A DNA stretch of 32,657 bases. It comes from K189A clade bacterium (lineage in GTDB: Bacteria; Pseudomonadota; Gammaproteobacteria; Pseudomonadales; Azotimanducaceae). The stretch spans positions 1 through 32,657 of the forward strand of contig JABBBA010000322.1 in the NCBI GenBank assembly GCA_018607685.1, read 5' to 3'. Both the position numbers and the translations under genes were made by a program. This document shows, piece by piece, positions 1 through 8,172 of this stretch (the stretch's first letter is position 1; the number at the start of each line of letters is the position of its first letter). Under the pieces are notes generated by a model. It was not told where the DNA came from. It saw nothing but the letters and a program-made list of their open reading frames with translations, and ran no database searches.

Positions 1-101
1 GTGTAAAGGTGGAGTGATTAGATGTCTGTTTGTGACGCGAGTGTGACACAACGCTGCGAACTTCTCTGTAGTGGTGACACTCGATCTTGCCAACCAATGC
101 A

Positions 102-377
102 TTCCAGTACGACTTCTGACCCGTAGGTCTATTCCAGTATCAACGACATCAGCAAGAGAACAGGCTGCCTTATCAACTGGTGAAGGAACTCTGCAGCTAT
201 CCCTTCAAAGTAAAGCCAACGACTACCTTGCCCGTTATCCAAAGGGTAAGAAAGTAATCGTGCACTACAACCCCCCGGAAACCAGAAGAATCCGTGCTTG
301 AGGTCAGGGAAGAAACCCCGTGGGTTTACGTCGCCGCCGCCGCGGTCTGTTTTATCGTGGGCTATAATTTCATTTAA
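102..377 (+). pseudogene. Decayed DUF3592-like protein remnant
   Basis: Pieces of a DUF3592-type C-terminus can be read, but in different frames. One frame gives FQYDF then a stop near 117. Another gives VYSSINDISKRTG followed by a stop. The 71-301 frame gives ANDYLARYPKGKKVIVHYNP, the typical DUF3592 G-K-x-V-x-V-x-Y-N-P block. After the C6 run at 271-276 the sense moves to a third frame, reading KPEESVLE and then a hydrophobic tail VYVAAAAVCFIVGYNF with a stop at 375-377. Removing one C from that run restores Y-N-P-R-K-P-E-E-S-V-L-E. At least two frameshifts are therefore needed, which fits a pseudogene better than one sequencing error. The family is membrane-anchored and of unknown function. 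The family call rests on pattern memory only. Confidence 0.5.
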
Positions 378-690
378 CCATCCTGACCCTTTATGTCTGG
401 TTTTCGCTCGTCAACCAGAATTTGAGGGAGGCGAGGTCAAGTACCGAAGTAGACAGGATTAGAAAGTTGCCGAATCGTCGGTGATCATAGTGAATCAAGT
501 TAAGGCTTGGTTTCAACCACCCACTATCAGCTATTAGCCATGATCCTACCCTGAAGCTGTCTGCATTTTTCCAACAGCCGGCTGGAAGACCTTTTTGTGT
601 CAGATGGCCAATAGATTTTTAACGCGCCAATCCATATGATGGCCTGTTTTTCATGCCGTATTGACAGCGGCCCGTAACGGGAACACCCCT
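378..690. other. Non-coding stretch upstream of trpB2
   Basis: No gene is recognised here. The minus strand is open for about 70 codons ending at a stop at 391-393, but it has no ATG start and no family resemblance, so it is not called. A possible -10 box TATGAT lies at 635-640, with only a poor -35 (TAGATT, 17-bp spacing) before it; it would give a leader of about 44 nt for the gene at 691. A CAGCCGGCTG palindrome near 580 has no T-run immediately after it and is not a convincing terminator. Confidence 0.35.
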
Positions 691-2052
691 ATGACTGAGT
701 TGACCAAGATCCTGCTAGACGAAACTGAGATGCCGACGCAGTGGTACAACATTGTGGCAGATTTACCGGAACCTCCTCCACCACCGCTCCACCCGGGCAC
801 GCACGAGCCTGCAACGGGTGCAGATTTCAGCGCAATTTTTCCGGAGGCGCTGATCGCCCAGGAAATGTCGCAGGAGCGGTACATCGACATACCCGGCGAG
901 GTTCTGGATGTTTATCGACTTTGGAGACCCAGCCCCCTGTTCCGCGCTCACCGGCTGGAAAAGCTCCTGGATACGCCAGCAAAGATTTACTACAAGTATG
1001 AAGGTGTTTCACCTGCAGGCTCCCACAAGCCCAACACCGCGGTTCCGCAGGTCTGGTACAACGCCCAGGAAGGTATCACCAAACTCACCACAGAAACCGG
1101 CGCGGGTCAGTGGGGCAGCTCACTGGCATTTGCCTGTGCCCAGTTTGGCCTTGAATCCGAAATCTGGCAGGTAGCTGCTTCCTATCGAGCCAAGCCTCAC
1201 CGCCGCACGATGATGGAAATCTGGGGCGGTAAAGTTCATCCCAGCCCTTCCGAGGTAACTGAATTCGGTCGTTCGCTATTAGCTCAGGACCCCGATCATC
1301 CGGGCTCTCTGGGTATCGCTATCTCCGAAGCCGTGAGTGAGGCCATTGAGGACCCCAAAACACGCTATGCGCTTGGCAGCGTGCTTAACCATGTCCTGCT
1401 GCACCAGACGATTATCGGCGAGGAAGCTTTGCTGCAACTCGCGAAAGTGGGTGACGTTCCTGACGTACTCGTTGGCTGTACCGGCGGCGGATCAAACTTC
1501 GGCGGACTGGCTTTCCCGTTCCTGCGAGAAAAATTGAAAGGCAATATGAACCCGGTCATCCGCTGCGTCGAACCCACCGCATGTCCTACCCTCACCAAGG
1601 GCCAATATCGATACGACTTTGGTGACACAGCCGGTCTCACGCCCTTGATGAAGATGCACACCCTGGGCGCATCTTTCATCCCGGAACCCATTCACGCCGG
1701 CGGTCTCAGGTATCACGGCATGGCGCCGCTGGTGTCCCATGTGTACAACCTCGGGCTGGTCGAGGCCATCGCCATACCCCAGACAGAATGTTTCGCGGGT
1801 GCCCTGCAGTTCGCCCGAAGCGAGGGCATCGTCCCTGCGCCGGAGCCAACGCATGCGATTGCCGCCGCAATTCGCGAAGCGTTGTTGTGTAAAGAAACCG
1901 GCGAAGAGAAAACGATTCTCACGGCCTTATGCGGTCACGGCCACCTTGACCTGGCCTCTTACGATAAATATATGTCAGGCGAGATGGTTGATCTTGACCT
2001 GTCAGACGATGTCATTGCAGCCGCCATGAAAGGTGTACCGGTTATTGGCTGA
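691..2052 (+). CDS. trpB: TrpB2-type tryptophan synthase beta chain-like PLP enzyme
   Basis: This is a fold-type II PLP enzyme of the TrpB2 (trpB-related) branch, about 453 aa, the usual length for that branch and longer than TrpB1. The PLP lysine is K113 in GSHKPNTA. The ETGAGQWG segment (about 135-142) carries the catalytic glutamate, and CTGGGSNFGG (about 263-272) is the phosphate-binding loop. An in-frame TTG lies at 661, but the ATG at 691 fits the conserved N-terminus better. No trpA or other trp gene is nearby. TrpB2 proteins can condense indole with serine without TrpA, and some act as other PLP lyases or dehydratases, so the substrate is open. It lies 42 nt upstream of the TonB receptor, probably in one operon with it and the following CMD-like gene. 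Confidence 0.9.
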   Translation: MTELTKILLDETEMPTQWYNIVADLPEPPPPPLHPGTHEPATGADFSAIFPEALIAQEMSQERYIDIPGEVLDVYRLWRPSPLFRAHRLEKLLDTPAKIYYKYEGVSPAGSHKPNTAVPQVWYNAQEGITKLTTETGAGQWGSSLAFACAQFGLESEIWQVAASYRAKPHRRTMMEIWGGKVHPSPSEVTEFGRSLLAQDPDHPGSLGIAISEAVSEAIEDPKTRYALGSVLNHVLLHQTIIGEEALLQLAKVGDVPDVLVGCTGGGSNFGGLAFPFLREKLKGNMNPVIRCVEPTACPTLTKGQYRYDFGDTAGLTPLMKMHTLGASFIPEPIHAGGLRYHGMAPLVSHVYNLGLVEAIAIPQTECFAGALQFARSEGIVPAPEPTHAIAAAIREALLCKETGEEKTILTALCGHGHLDLASYDKYMSGEMVDLDLSDDVIAAAMKGVPVIG

Positions 2053-2094
2053 TCAATGCGAGCCACGAGCCGCGACGAAACACGAGGAGAAATT

Positions 2095-4506
2095 ATGAAG
2101 TACAGAGGGTTTACAGCATTAAACGTTGCCATGATTTTGGGCACCGGTCTGGTGTCATTGCCATCACAGGCTGAAACAGACCAAAGTCAGGACCAGGCCG
2201 CCCGTCTCATGGAAGAGTTGGTAGTGACCGCACGCCGAAGAGAAGAAGGCCTGCAGGATGCACCGCTTGCCGTCTCGGCATATACCAACGAAACGCTCGA
2301 CTATCGGGGCGTAACACGCCTGGATGAGATCGCACGTTTCGTACCCGGACTGACACTGGAAAATAACCCCAGCTTTGGCGGCGCTTCTAATTCAGCGGCT
2401 ATCTATCTTCGCGGCGTTGGTCAGAAGGAATTCCTGCCAACAACGGAGCCCGGCGTTGGCCTGTATGTTGACGGTGTTTACGTTGCCAGATCAGTCGGCG
2501 CGATCCTCGATATCGTGGATGTGGATCGACTGGAAGTACTGCGGGGTCCACAGGGTACGCTCTTTGGCCGAAACACCATTGGTGGTGCCATATCAATCAA
2601 TACCATCAAGCCCGAACCCGGTGGCGAACTGGAAGGCGAACTCTCTGTTTCTGCCGGCACGGACGACCTGCTTCGGCTGAAAGGTGTGGTCCATGTCCCC
2701 ATCAGTGATACCTTTGCAACACGCCTGTCCATCGCATCCTTTGAACAGGATGGTTACGTAAAACGCACAGACGGCACCGACCTTGGCGACGACGATACCA
2801 TCACCGCACGGTGGGCCTTTGCCTGGCAACCCAACGACCGCTTTTCAGCCGACCTTGCCTTTGACATGACCAGAGATCGTGAAAATGGTCCAGCTATGCA
2901 ACTGATTGGCATAGACTTTACTGATCTCAGCCAGCTGAATGGTGTCGTGCTCGCACCACCACCGCCGATGGCCTTTATTCACAACGTCACCGCGGCGGCG
3001 GTTGCCCCGGGTGTTCCCTGTGCTGCCACTGATGCTGCTGGCAATGGCATCACATCGAACCCATCCGTACCCAACTGCTACGACGATCGTTTTATCGGTG
3101 CTGATGACCAGAACGAGGGCACTGCTCCGGCCTATTCTGAGACGGATGTCTTTGGTGCGTCCCTGACCCTGAACTACGAGTTCAATGATGCTTTGACCCT
3201 GAAGTCGATCACCGCCTGGCGGGAACTTGATTCAGAGTTCGCCCGGGATGGCGATCATTCTCCCCACAGGATCTCGCAGTTCTACGATGATCTGCAGCAG
3301 GACCAGTTCAGTCAGGAACTGCAGCTGCTAGGCACCGCTGATCGCCTTAACTGGATCGTTGGCCTCTATTATTTCAACGAAGACGGCGACAACGAAAACA
3401 TCCTGGATTTCACGGTATCTAACTTCCGTTCGGGTGGTGAATTCGACAACGAAGCATGGGCCGCATTCGCGCAAATGACGTATGACCTTACCGACAGACT
3501 GCACCTGACGGTTGGTGGCCGCTATACCGACGAAGAAAAGTCTTTCAAGCCTGATCAGATTATTTTCACCAACTACTTCGCGGGCATCAGCCAGGTCGTA
3601 CCTCCCGGTAATCCGTTGGCCGCACTGGATGCACCTTTCCTGCAGGCAGGCGAGAGAATCCTGCCCTTTATTGAAAAGCAGATCGATATAGACGAATTCA
3701 CGCCCATGGTTAACCTGGCCTTTGACGCCACGGAAAATGCCATGCTGTATCTCAGCTATTCCGAAGGATTCAAGTCAGGCGGGTTCACGCAGCGGGTCTT
3801 CCCGCCGGTCGTGGCCGGATTCACCGCGCCACCCGGGACCCCGGACATTGACCTTATCCCAACTTATGAACCCGAGTTTGTCGAGGTGATTGAGTTTGGT
3901 TTCAAGACAAGCTTCATGAACGATCAGGTGCGTCTCAACGGTGCCATTTTCCAAACGGACTACGACGACCTCCAGGTCCAGGTGTTTAACAGCGTGGCCC
4001 CTGTGACGCAAAACATCGGCGCCGCTACTATAGAAGGCTTAGAGCTGGAACTGATGGCTTCGCCTGGCGGCGGCTGGTTCTTTGAGGCGAGCCTGGCTCT
4101 GCTCGATGCCAGTTACGATGATATCGATACCGGTATTACGCTGATTGGCGAAAACTTTGATTTTGAGCGTGTCCCTGAAACCACTGCGAGCCTTGGTGTA
4201 TCGAAGGAATTTTCACTGGACGAACTGGGGGCAGTGACGTTACGGGCAGACTGGAGCTACCGTTCGGAAACCTACAATGATGCATACAACACAGCAATAC
4301 TCGAGACAGACAGCTACGACCTTGTTGATGCGAGCATCCGCTGGTCAAACGTAGCTGAGGACTGGACAGTGGTGCTGTCCGGCCGAAACCTCACCGACGA
4401 AGAGTTCCTGATAACCGGCGTTTACGGCACGGCGTTTCAGTCTTACGAAGGCGCCTACAATCGGGGCCGACAGTGGCAGTTTGAAGTACGCAAGAGTTTT
4501 AACTAG
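2095..4506 (+). CDS. TonB-dependent outer-membrane receptor
   Basis: An outer-membrane beta-barrel receptor of about 803 aa that would import a substrate using TonB energy. An ATG exists at 2056, but the ATG at 2095 has an AGGAGAA Shine-Dalgarno and starts a clean signal peptide (MKYRGFTALNVAMILG..., cleavage after SQA). A TonB box-like EELVVTARRRE follows near the mature N-terminus. The plug has the typical IYLRGVGQKEF, VYVDGVYVAR-like and VLRGPQGTLFGRNTIGGAI blocks. The barrel contains many alternating aromatic strands, the SEGFKSGGF and TDEE signatures, and ends in FEVRKSFN. It resembles the broad sphingomonad and marine proteobacterial TonB receptors often found beside catabolic genes, rather than a known siderophore receptor. 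The ligand cannot be deduced. It sits between trpB2 and the CMD-like gene. Confidence 0.93.
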   Translation: MKYRGFTALNVAMILGTGLVSLPSQAETDQSQDQAARLMEELVVTARRREEGLQDAPLAVSAYTNETLDYRGVTRLDEIARFVPGLTLENNPSFGGASNSAAIYLRGVGQKEFLPTTEPGVGLYVDGVYVARSVGAILDIVDVDRLEVLRGPQGTLFGRNTIGGAISINTIKPEPGGELEGELSVSAGTDDLLRLKGVVHVPISDTFATRLSIASFEQDGYVKRTDGTDLGDDDTITARWAFAWQPNDRFSADLAFDMTRDRENGPAMQLIGIDFTDLSQLNGVVLAPPPPMAFIHNVTAAAVAPGVPCAATDAAGNGITSNPSVPNCYDDRFIGADDQNEGTAPAYSETDVFGASLTLNYEFNDALTLKSITAWRELDSEFARDGDHSPHRISQFYDDLQQDQFSQELQLLGTADRLNWIVGLYYFNEDGDNENILDFTVSNFRSGGEFDNEAWAAFAQMTYDLTDRLHLTVGGRYTDEEKSFKPDQIIFTNYFAGISQVVPPGNPLAALDAPFLQAGERILPFIEKQIDIDEFTPMVNLAFDATENAMLYLSYSEGFKSGGFTQRVFPPVVAGFTAPPGTPDIDLIPTYEPEFVEVIEFGFKTSFMNDQVRLNGAIFQTDYDDLQVQVFNSVAPVTQNIGAATIEGLELELMASPGGGWFFEASLALLDASYDDIDTGITLIGENFDFERVPETTASLGVSKEFSLDELGAVTLRADWSYRSETYNDAYNTAILETDSYDLVDASIRWSNVAEDWTVVLSGRNLTDEEFLITGVYGTAFQSYEGAYNRGRQWQFEVRKSFN

Positions 4507-4547
4507 TCGCACTTTAATTACAGAACAAACTTAAGAGGAAGCAACCC

Positions 4548-5117
4548 GTGGCCAGAGTCAGTATCGCCAAGCCAGAGATAGTAGATGACCCTGCCGTCCA
4601 GGGAATCTTCGATTGGGTCACCCAGATGGAGGGAAGCGTTCCCAACCACTTCTATGTGGAGCTCAATTTCCCCGAGTTCTTCACCGCAAAACTCGGCGCG
4701 ACCAAAGTGCTGTGGGAGGCCGGGGAACTCACCATGGAAGAGATTCAACACGTTGGCATCCTGGTGTCCCAGGCCAATGGCTGCCAGTACTGTACCGCCG
4801 CATTCTGCACAATCCTTAACCACGGAATGGGTACGCCTGAAGACTATATCGAGTCACTACTGGATTCAGGTGCCCAAGCTGCGGACAGCGAGCGCCTGAG
4901 CGCCATTCTGGACTACGCGTTACAGGTGAACAGCAATGCCGCCGGTGTTGAGGATTCGCAGGTCGAAAGCCTGCGAGAAGTCGGCCTTACGGATAAGGGT
5001 ATCGTGCAGCTCACCCATGTCGTCAGTGATTTTTCGTCTTACAACAACCTCAACCTGGCTCTGCAAACCGACTACGATTACCGTGATCTCTGGCAGCAGC
5101 TTGCGTTCAAAGGATAA
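4548..5117 (+). CDS. Carboxymuconolactone decarboxylase/AhpD-like protein
   Basis: A 189-aa all-helical CMD/AhpD-family protein starting at GTG with an AGAGGAAG Shine-Dalgarno. The signature NGCQYCTAAFCTILNHG (about 77-93) contains the C79-x2-C82 pair typical of AhpD-like peroxidases and reductases. The family histidine usually four residues after the second Cys is Phe86 here, with an extra Cys87 and a His92 further on, so the classic proton relay is altered. AhpD-like proteins reduce peroxides or quinone-like partners; CMD enzymes decarboxylate ring-cleavage products. The gene follows the TonB receptor by 41 nt, in a probable three-gene operon with trpB2. Family membership is solid but the reaction is unknown. 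Confidence 0.82.
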   Translation: MARVSIAKPEIVDDPAVQGIFDWVTQMEGSVPNHFYVELNFPEFFTAKLGATKVLWEAGELTMEEIQHVGILVSQANGCQYCTAAFCTILNHGMGTPEDYIESLLDSGAQAADSERLSAILDYALQVNSNAAGVEDSQVESLREVGLTDKGIVQLTHVVSDFSSYNNLNLALQTDYDYRDLWQQLAFKG

Positions 5118-5380
5118 TCAGAAGAACACGCACAGATAAGATCAACGTAGCCCTTAAGGAACACCCGGCGCGAGGCCGGCAGCGGAAGGTACCCAGGCCA
5201 TTCTATGATGCGATGGCGCCAAGCAATTGCCTTGCGGACTATAGCTATACAATGCCAGGAATTGCAGCTATCAGATCGTGTCGCGCAGCCTGAAGCAGTG
5301 TTTGGCAACCTAACGGTTGTCTTTCATCCCTGATTAGCCAATAGTTTAAACCTAAATAATTTAGCCCCGGGTCACCCCAT

Positions 5381-6535
5381 ATGACAATGTTCGATCAAGC
5401 GATCCTAGAAAATCCCTACCCTTCCTATGAGAAATGGCGAGCAGAGAAACCCATTTGGTGGGACGAAGATTCAAGCATGTGGATTGTCACGCGGTATGAA
5501 GATGTCAGGGGTGTACTAAAGGACGCAGCAACTTTTTCGTCAAAAGCGATGGGCGAAGGCGAGCAACGCGCAATCGCTTTACCGTTGCTTTCAGATGACC
5601 CACCGCGCCATACGGAGTTGCGGGCGATTGTTAACCGGGTCTTTACAAGCAGCGCTTTGAAAGAAATGGAAATAGAAGTCTCTGAACTCGTCGACGAATT
5701 GTTAGACGAGATCAAAGGTGAACAGCTTATTGATATCTCTGATGCTTTCACCATTCCTCTTCCTATTCGAATCATCGCGCGATTGATGGGAATACCAGAG
5801 GAGCGTAGCGATGACTTCAAACGCTGGTCGGATGCACTAACAGGGACCGCAGATGCAACCGATATGGAACAACGCTTGCCTGACATCATGGAGATGATGG
5901 GCTATTTCGTATCGTTGATACCGGAGCGAAGAAGCAACCCTGGTGATGATTTGATCAGCAAAATTGCAACGGCCACTGTCGAAGGTGAACAGTTAGGTGA
6001 TCAGGATATCGCCGGTTTTTGCATGCTGCTACTGATCGCAGGTAACGAAACCACGACCAACCTGTTGAGCAATTTGCTTAACTACTTGGCGACAGACCAT
6101 GAAATGTGGGAGACATTACGGCAAGACCCGGGAAAAATTGATGCGGCAATTGAAGAAATTCTCCGATACGATTCTCCCGTCCATTTTGTGTCACGTAAGG
6201 CAACCAAAGATACAGAGATCGCCGGTATAAATGTCAAAACCGGCGACGTTGTAACTGTGATTATGGGCGCTGCAAACCGCGATGAATCACACTACGAAGA
6301 TGCAGATACTTTCCGCCTTGATCGTGGCAAGAGCGATCACCATACCTTTGGGCATGGCATACATTTTTGTATTGGCGCGCCGTTAGCAAGACTAGAGGCT
6401 CGCTACGCGCTTCAAGGTCTCTTCAAGCGTTATAGTCACATTCGACATCCCATATCAGCAGACAACGAGAGAACGCACTCTTTTATGTTGCGGGGTTTCC
6501 ATCATCTTTGGTTGGAGTGTCAGCAGGTTAGCTAG
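5381..6535 (+). CDS. Cytochrome P450
   Basis: A soluble bacterial class I cytochrome P450 of 384 aa. The I-helix oxygen-activation motif is AGNETT (220-225), the ExxR pair is E259/R262, and the heme-ligand motif is FGHGIHFCIGAPLARLEA with Cys330. Upstream is about 260 bp without a recognisable gene and no good Shine-Dalgarno before the ATG (CCCGGGTCACCCCAT), so the in-frame ATG at 5387 is an equal alternative start. Codon use is visibly more A/T-rich than in trpB2 or the TonB receptor, a sign of separate ancestry. It ends 4 nt before the 3' end of a broken flavoprotein gene on the other strand. No ferredoxin or ferredoxin reductase adjoins it, so its electron donor lies elsewhere. The substrate is unknown. 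Confidence 0.93.
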   Translation: MTMFDQAILENPYPSYEKWRAEKPIWWDEDSSMWIVTRYEDVRGVLKDAATFSSKAMGEGEQRAIALPLLSDDPPRHTELRAIVNRVFTSSALKEMEIEVSELVDELLDEIKGEQLIDISDAFTIPLPIRIIARLMGIPEERSDDFKRWSDALTGTADATDMEQRLPDIMEMMGYFVSLIPERRSNPGDDLISKIATATVEGEQLGDQDIAGFCMLLLIAGNETTTNLLSNLLNYLATDHEMWETLRQDPGKIDAAIEEILRYDSPVHFVSRKATKDTEIAGINVKTGDVVTVIMGAANRDESHYEDADTFRLDRGKSDHHTFGHGIHFCIGAPLARLEARYALQGLFKRYSHIRHPISADNERTHSFMLRGFHHLWLECQQVS

Positions 6536-6539
6536 GCTT

Positions 6540-6926
6540 TCAGTGCAGGTCCATGCTTGAGACTCTTCGGTGTTCCGGAACAAAGATATCGTCAAGGATG
6601 AGGTCTTTACTGCCGGTTCCTGACAGGCCTATCTGCCAGTTGTGCACAATGAATAGATTGGCCACCCAGCCAATGGAGCCACAGGCTGTTGCCAGCGTGC
6701 GGATGACTTCCGCCGCCGTATCGAAACCCAACTCAAATCCGCCAAACTGTCTGGGCTGCAGAATTTTGTGAAATTCCGCATCCCGAAATTCCTGTACGGT
6801 TTCATCAGAAAGACGTCGATTCTCTTCCGCTATCGGCGCCCTTTCACGCAACCCGGGCAACAACGCTTCGGCACGCGCAATCAACTCTGTCTGGTCTGGC
6901 ACCCGCTCTGCCTGCATTTGATTCAA
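6540..6926 (-). pseudogene. Internally deleted acyl-CoA dehydrogenase/HsaA-type flavoprotein remnant
   Basis: This 128-aa frame begins like flavin-dependent monooxygenases of the acyl-CoA dehydrogenase fold (HsaA/HpaB-C2 type): LPGLRERAPIAEENRRLSDE, then FGGFELGFDTAAEVI and ACGSIGWVANL. Directly after HNWQIGL it jumps to SGTGSKDLILDDIFVPEHR, a block normally found roughly 90 residues further on, after the FAD-contacting beta-domain. The missing segment appears deleted in frame. The whole C-terminal helical domain (about 170 residues) is also missing, because the frame stops after VSSMDLH, 4 nt from the end of the P450 gene. Without these parts it cannot be a working enzyme. It is divergent from the PPOX-family gene that starts at 7048. 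Confidence 0.72.
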
Positions 6927-7047
6927 TGCCGTGGCTAATCCTCTCGAAACTGTTATTGGTTAATGACTTGATAATATACTTGTCGGGTTCGTGAGCGAAA
7001 TCGATACATCGCATACCATACTCAGGCGAGGCCAAAGGAGATTGAAA

Positions 7048-7548
7048 ATGGATAGCAGCTTCAATTACGACGACGTGAGCCACTACACGCTTGAAGAAAA
7101 GGATGAACAGGCTCTGATAGACGCCCAGAACGAATGTACCTTCATGTGGAGCACAAAAGACGGCTGGCCAGTTGGTGTCATCATGTCCTATGTTTTTGAT
7201 CAAGGTTACTTCTGGCTCAGCGTCTCATCCCTGCGCGTTAGAGTGCAGGCAGTTGCACGGGAACCTCGCACCTCAATCTCCATCACCAGCAAAGGGTGCG
7301 GTATGGAAGCACCCTTAAGCCTTACCTACAAAGGAACCTGTGAAGTGCTCAGCGATCAGGAGACTGTAGGCTGGTTCCTGCCGGCTCTGGCAAAACGGTT
7401 ACGCGCGGGCGATGAGCAGGCACAGAAGGAATTTGTAAGGCTGAACAACACGCCTAATCGGCGTGTACTGAAATTCAAGCCGACTAAAAAGATCGGTTTC
7501 GATAGCCGAAAAATGCGTCAGGCGACACAGGATGCAGAAGAGCGTTGA
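7048..7548 (+). CDS. Pyridoxamine 5'-phosphate oxidase-family (PPOX) flavin protein
   Basis: About 166 aa with a split-barrel flavin-binding fold of the PPOX / F420-FMN class. It shows the early strand CTFMWSTKDGWPVGVIMSYVF, the middle strand YFWLSVSSLRVRVQAVAREPRTSISIT and the strand LTYKGTCEVL. The ATG at 7048 is preferred over an upstream GTG at 6991 because AAAGGAG lies 8-10 nt before it. The role is probably an FMN- or F420-dependent reductase, or a binding protein; such proteins often accompany catabolic islands. A truncated SDR gene begins 40 nt downstream on the same strand, so the two were probably once an operon. Family call firm, function open. Confidence 0.78.
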   Translation: MDSSFNYDDVSHYTLEEKDEQALIDAQNECTFMWSTKDGWPVGVIMSYVFDQGYFWLSVSSLRVRVQAVAREPRTSISITSKGCGMEAPLSLTYKGTCEVLSDQETVGWFLPALAKRLRAGDEQAQKEFVRLNNTPNRRVLKFKPTKKIGFDSRKMRQATQDAEER

Positions 7549-7588
7549 TTGTGGGCATCATTTACCAGGTAATAGTGAAAGGCCGACT

Positions 7589-7663
7589 ATGAATCTGGAA
7601 CTCAAAGGCAAACGCGCAATTGTTCTCGGCGGCAGCCTTCGCCATAGAAATAGAGAAGTGTGA
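7589..7663 (+). pseudogene. 5' fragment of a short-chain dehydrogenase gene
   Basis: The frame reads MNLELKGKRAIVLGGS and then runs into unrelated sequence ending in a stop at 7661-7663. LKGKRAIVLGGS is the standard first beta-strand and start of the glycine-rich cofactor loop of an SDR. The rest of the gene (about 235 residues) is missing, and the break coincides with the start of the IS91-like transposase piece near 7632. It follows the PPOX gene closely, as an operon partner would. Confidence 0.6.
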
Positions 7664-7727
7664 GAGATGTGGTGGCTAAGTAAAGATCATAGCCAGCATT
7701 GAGGACCCGGACGTTATCGAAAAGGTG
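7632..7727 (+). mobile_element. IS91-like transposase C-terminal remnant, left piece
   Basis: One frame reads AAFAIEIEKCERCGG, a stop (TAA at 7677-7679), then VKIIASIEDPDVIEKV. This matches the C-terminal zinc-finger-like part of IS91-family Y2 transposases, where C-x2-C-G-G is followed by an IAxIEDPxVI block. The in-frame stop and the missing N-terminal catalytic domain show it is dead. The match stops at 7727 and the sequence continues as the truncated GFA gene. The second piece at 11188 overlaps its last 29 nt and continues to the natural C-terminus. Confidence 0.7.
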
Positions 7728-7888
7728 ATGTTCGAATCAAGGAACCAGAGGTTTGGCGCGAACAGTCCACCTGTCGCTCTTTGGCAATCTCTACAGTGAC
7801 ATTGGAACATGAACAGCGGAAGTACATTAATTTCAAACTTAATGTCGCCGCAAGCGCATCGTCCGGTAATTGGTAGCGAGTTTTTCAT
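7676..7888 (-). pseudogene. GFA/CENP-V-family gene truncated at its 3' end
   Basis: The frame starts MKNSLPITGRCACGDIKFEI and carries the zinc-binding CHCRDCQRATGG motif of the GFA (glutathione-dependent formaldehyde-activating enzyme-like) family. After APNLWFLDSNI, at about residue 53, it crosses into DNA antisense to the transposase remnant (SITSGSSMLAMIFT is not GFA sequence). GFA proteins are usually about 130-150 aa, so more than half is missing, including later zinc ligands. The start has a plausible GAAGG Shine-Dalgarno and looks intact. The break is at about 7727, exactly at the end of the left 29-bp repeat. Confidence 0.68.
7698..7726 (+). repeat. 29-bp direct repeat, left copy
   Basis: Starts ATTGAGGACCCGGACG and ends at GAAAAGGT. 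It matches 11188-11216 at 27 of 29 positions (two G/A differences) in the same orientation. It encodes IEDPDVIEKV of the IS91-like transposase. Confidence 0.85.
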
Positions 7889-8102
7889 TGATTAACCTTC
7901 ACGTGATTTTCGGATTCTGTTCCTAAGGCCCAATCGGCCTACCTTGCGCCGGTCGATCAAGGCCCCGGCAATAACGTTTGGCCACCATCGCGGATACATT
8001 CGAGATCCGATAGTTGTTCGGGGGTGTAAGCTATGAGTGACCTCAATTTTCAATTCAATGAGATCACTATAATGCGAGTGAAGAATATCGGCATCTGCAG
8101 TG

Positions 8103-8134
8103 TCTTTTACTCCCCCGTCAAATGCCTCTACACT
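8103..8134 (+). promoter_or_regulatory. Promoter-like element shared with the second VOC gene
   Basis: The block TCTTTTACTC...CAAA...CTCTACACT is nearly repeated (TCTTTTCCTC...CAAAA...CTCTACACT) upstream of the paralogous VOC gene on the other strand at 21396-21426, at almost the same distance from the start codon. TACACT could be a -10 box and the TTTACT region a weak -35, giving a leader of about 30 nt. A separate perfect TATAAT sits at 8068-8073 without a good -35. Confidence 0.45.
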
Positions 8135-8172
8135 TCATGGGTATTTATCGGCTAGCAGCTGTGGAGAATTGA

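Noticed and set aside
71-301. 76-aa open frame at the left edge as an intact small gene
   Set aside because: Its C-terminus is interrupted where the DUF3592-like sense moves to another frame, and upstream segments lie in yet other frames, so it is part of a pseudogene.
391-616. About 70-codon open minus-strand frame before trpB2
   Set aside because: No start codon, no ribosome-binding site and no recognisable protein pattern; a chance open stretch is likely.
5118-5380. Possible gene, or terminator (CCGGC-GCGAG-GCCGG), between the CMD-like gene and the P450
   Set aside because: The stem is only 5 bp with no T-run, and no frame here resembles a known protein.
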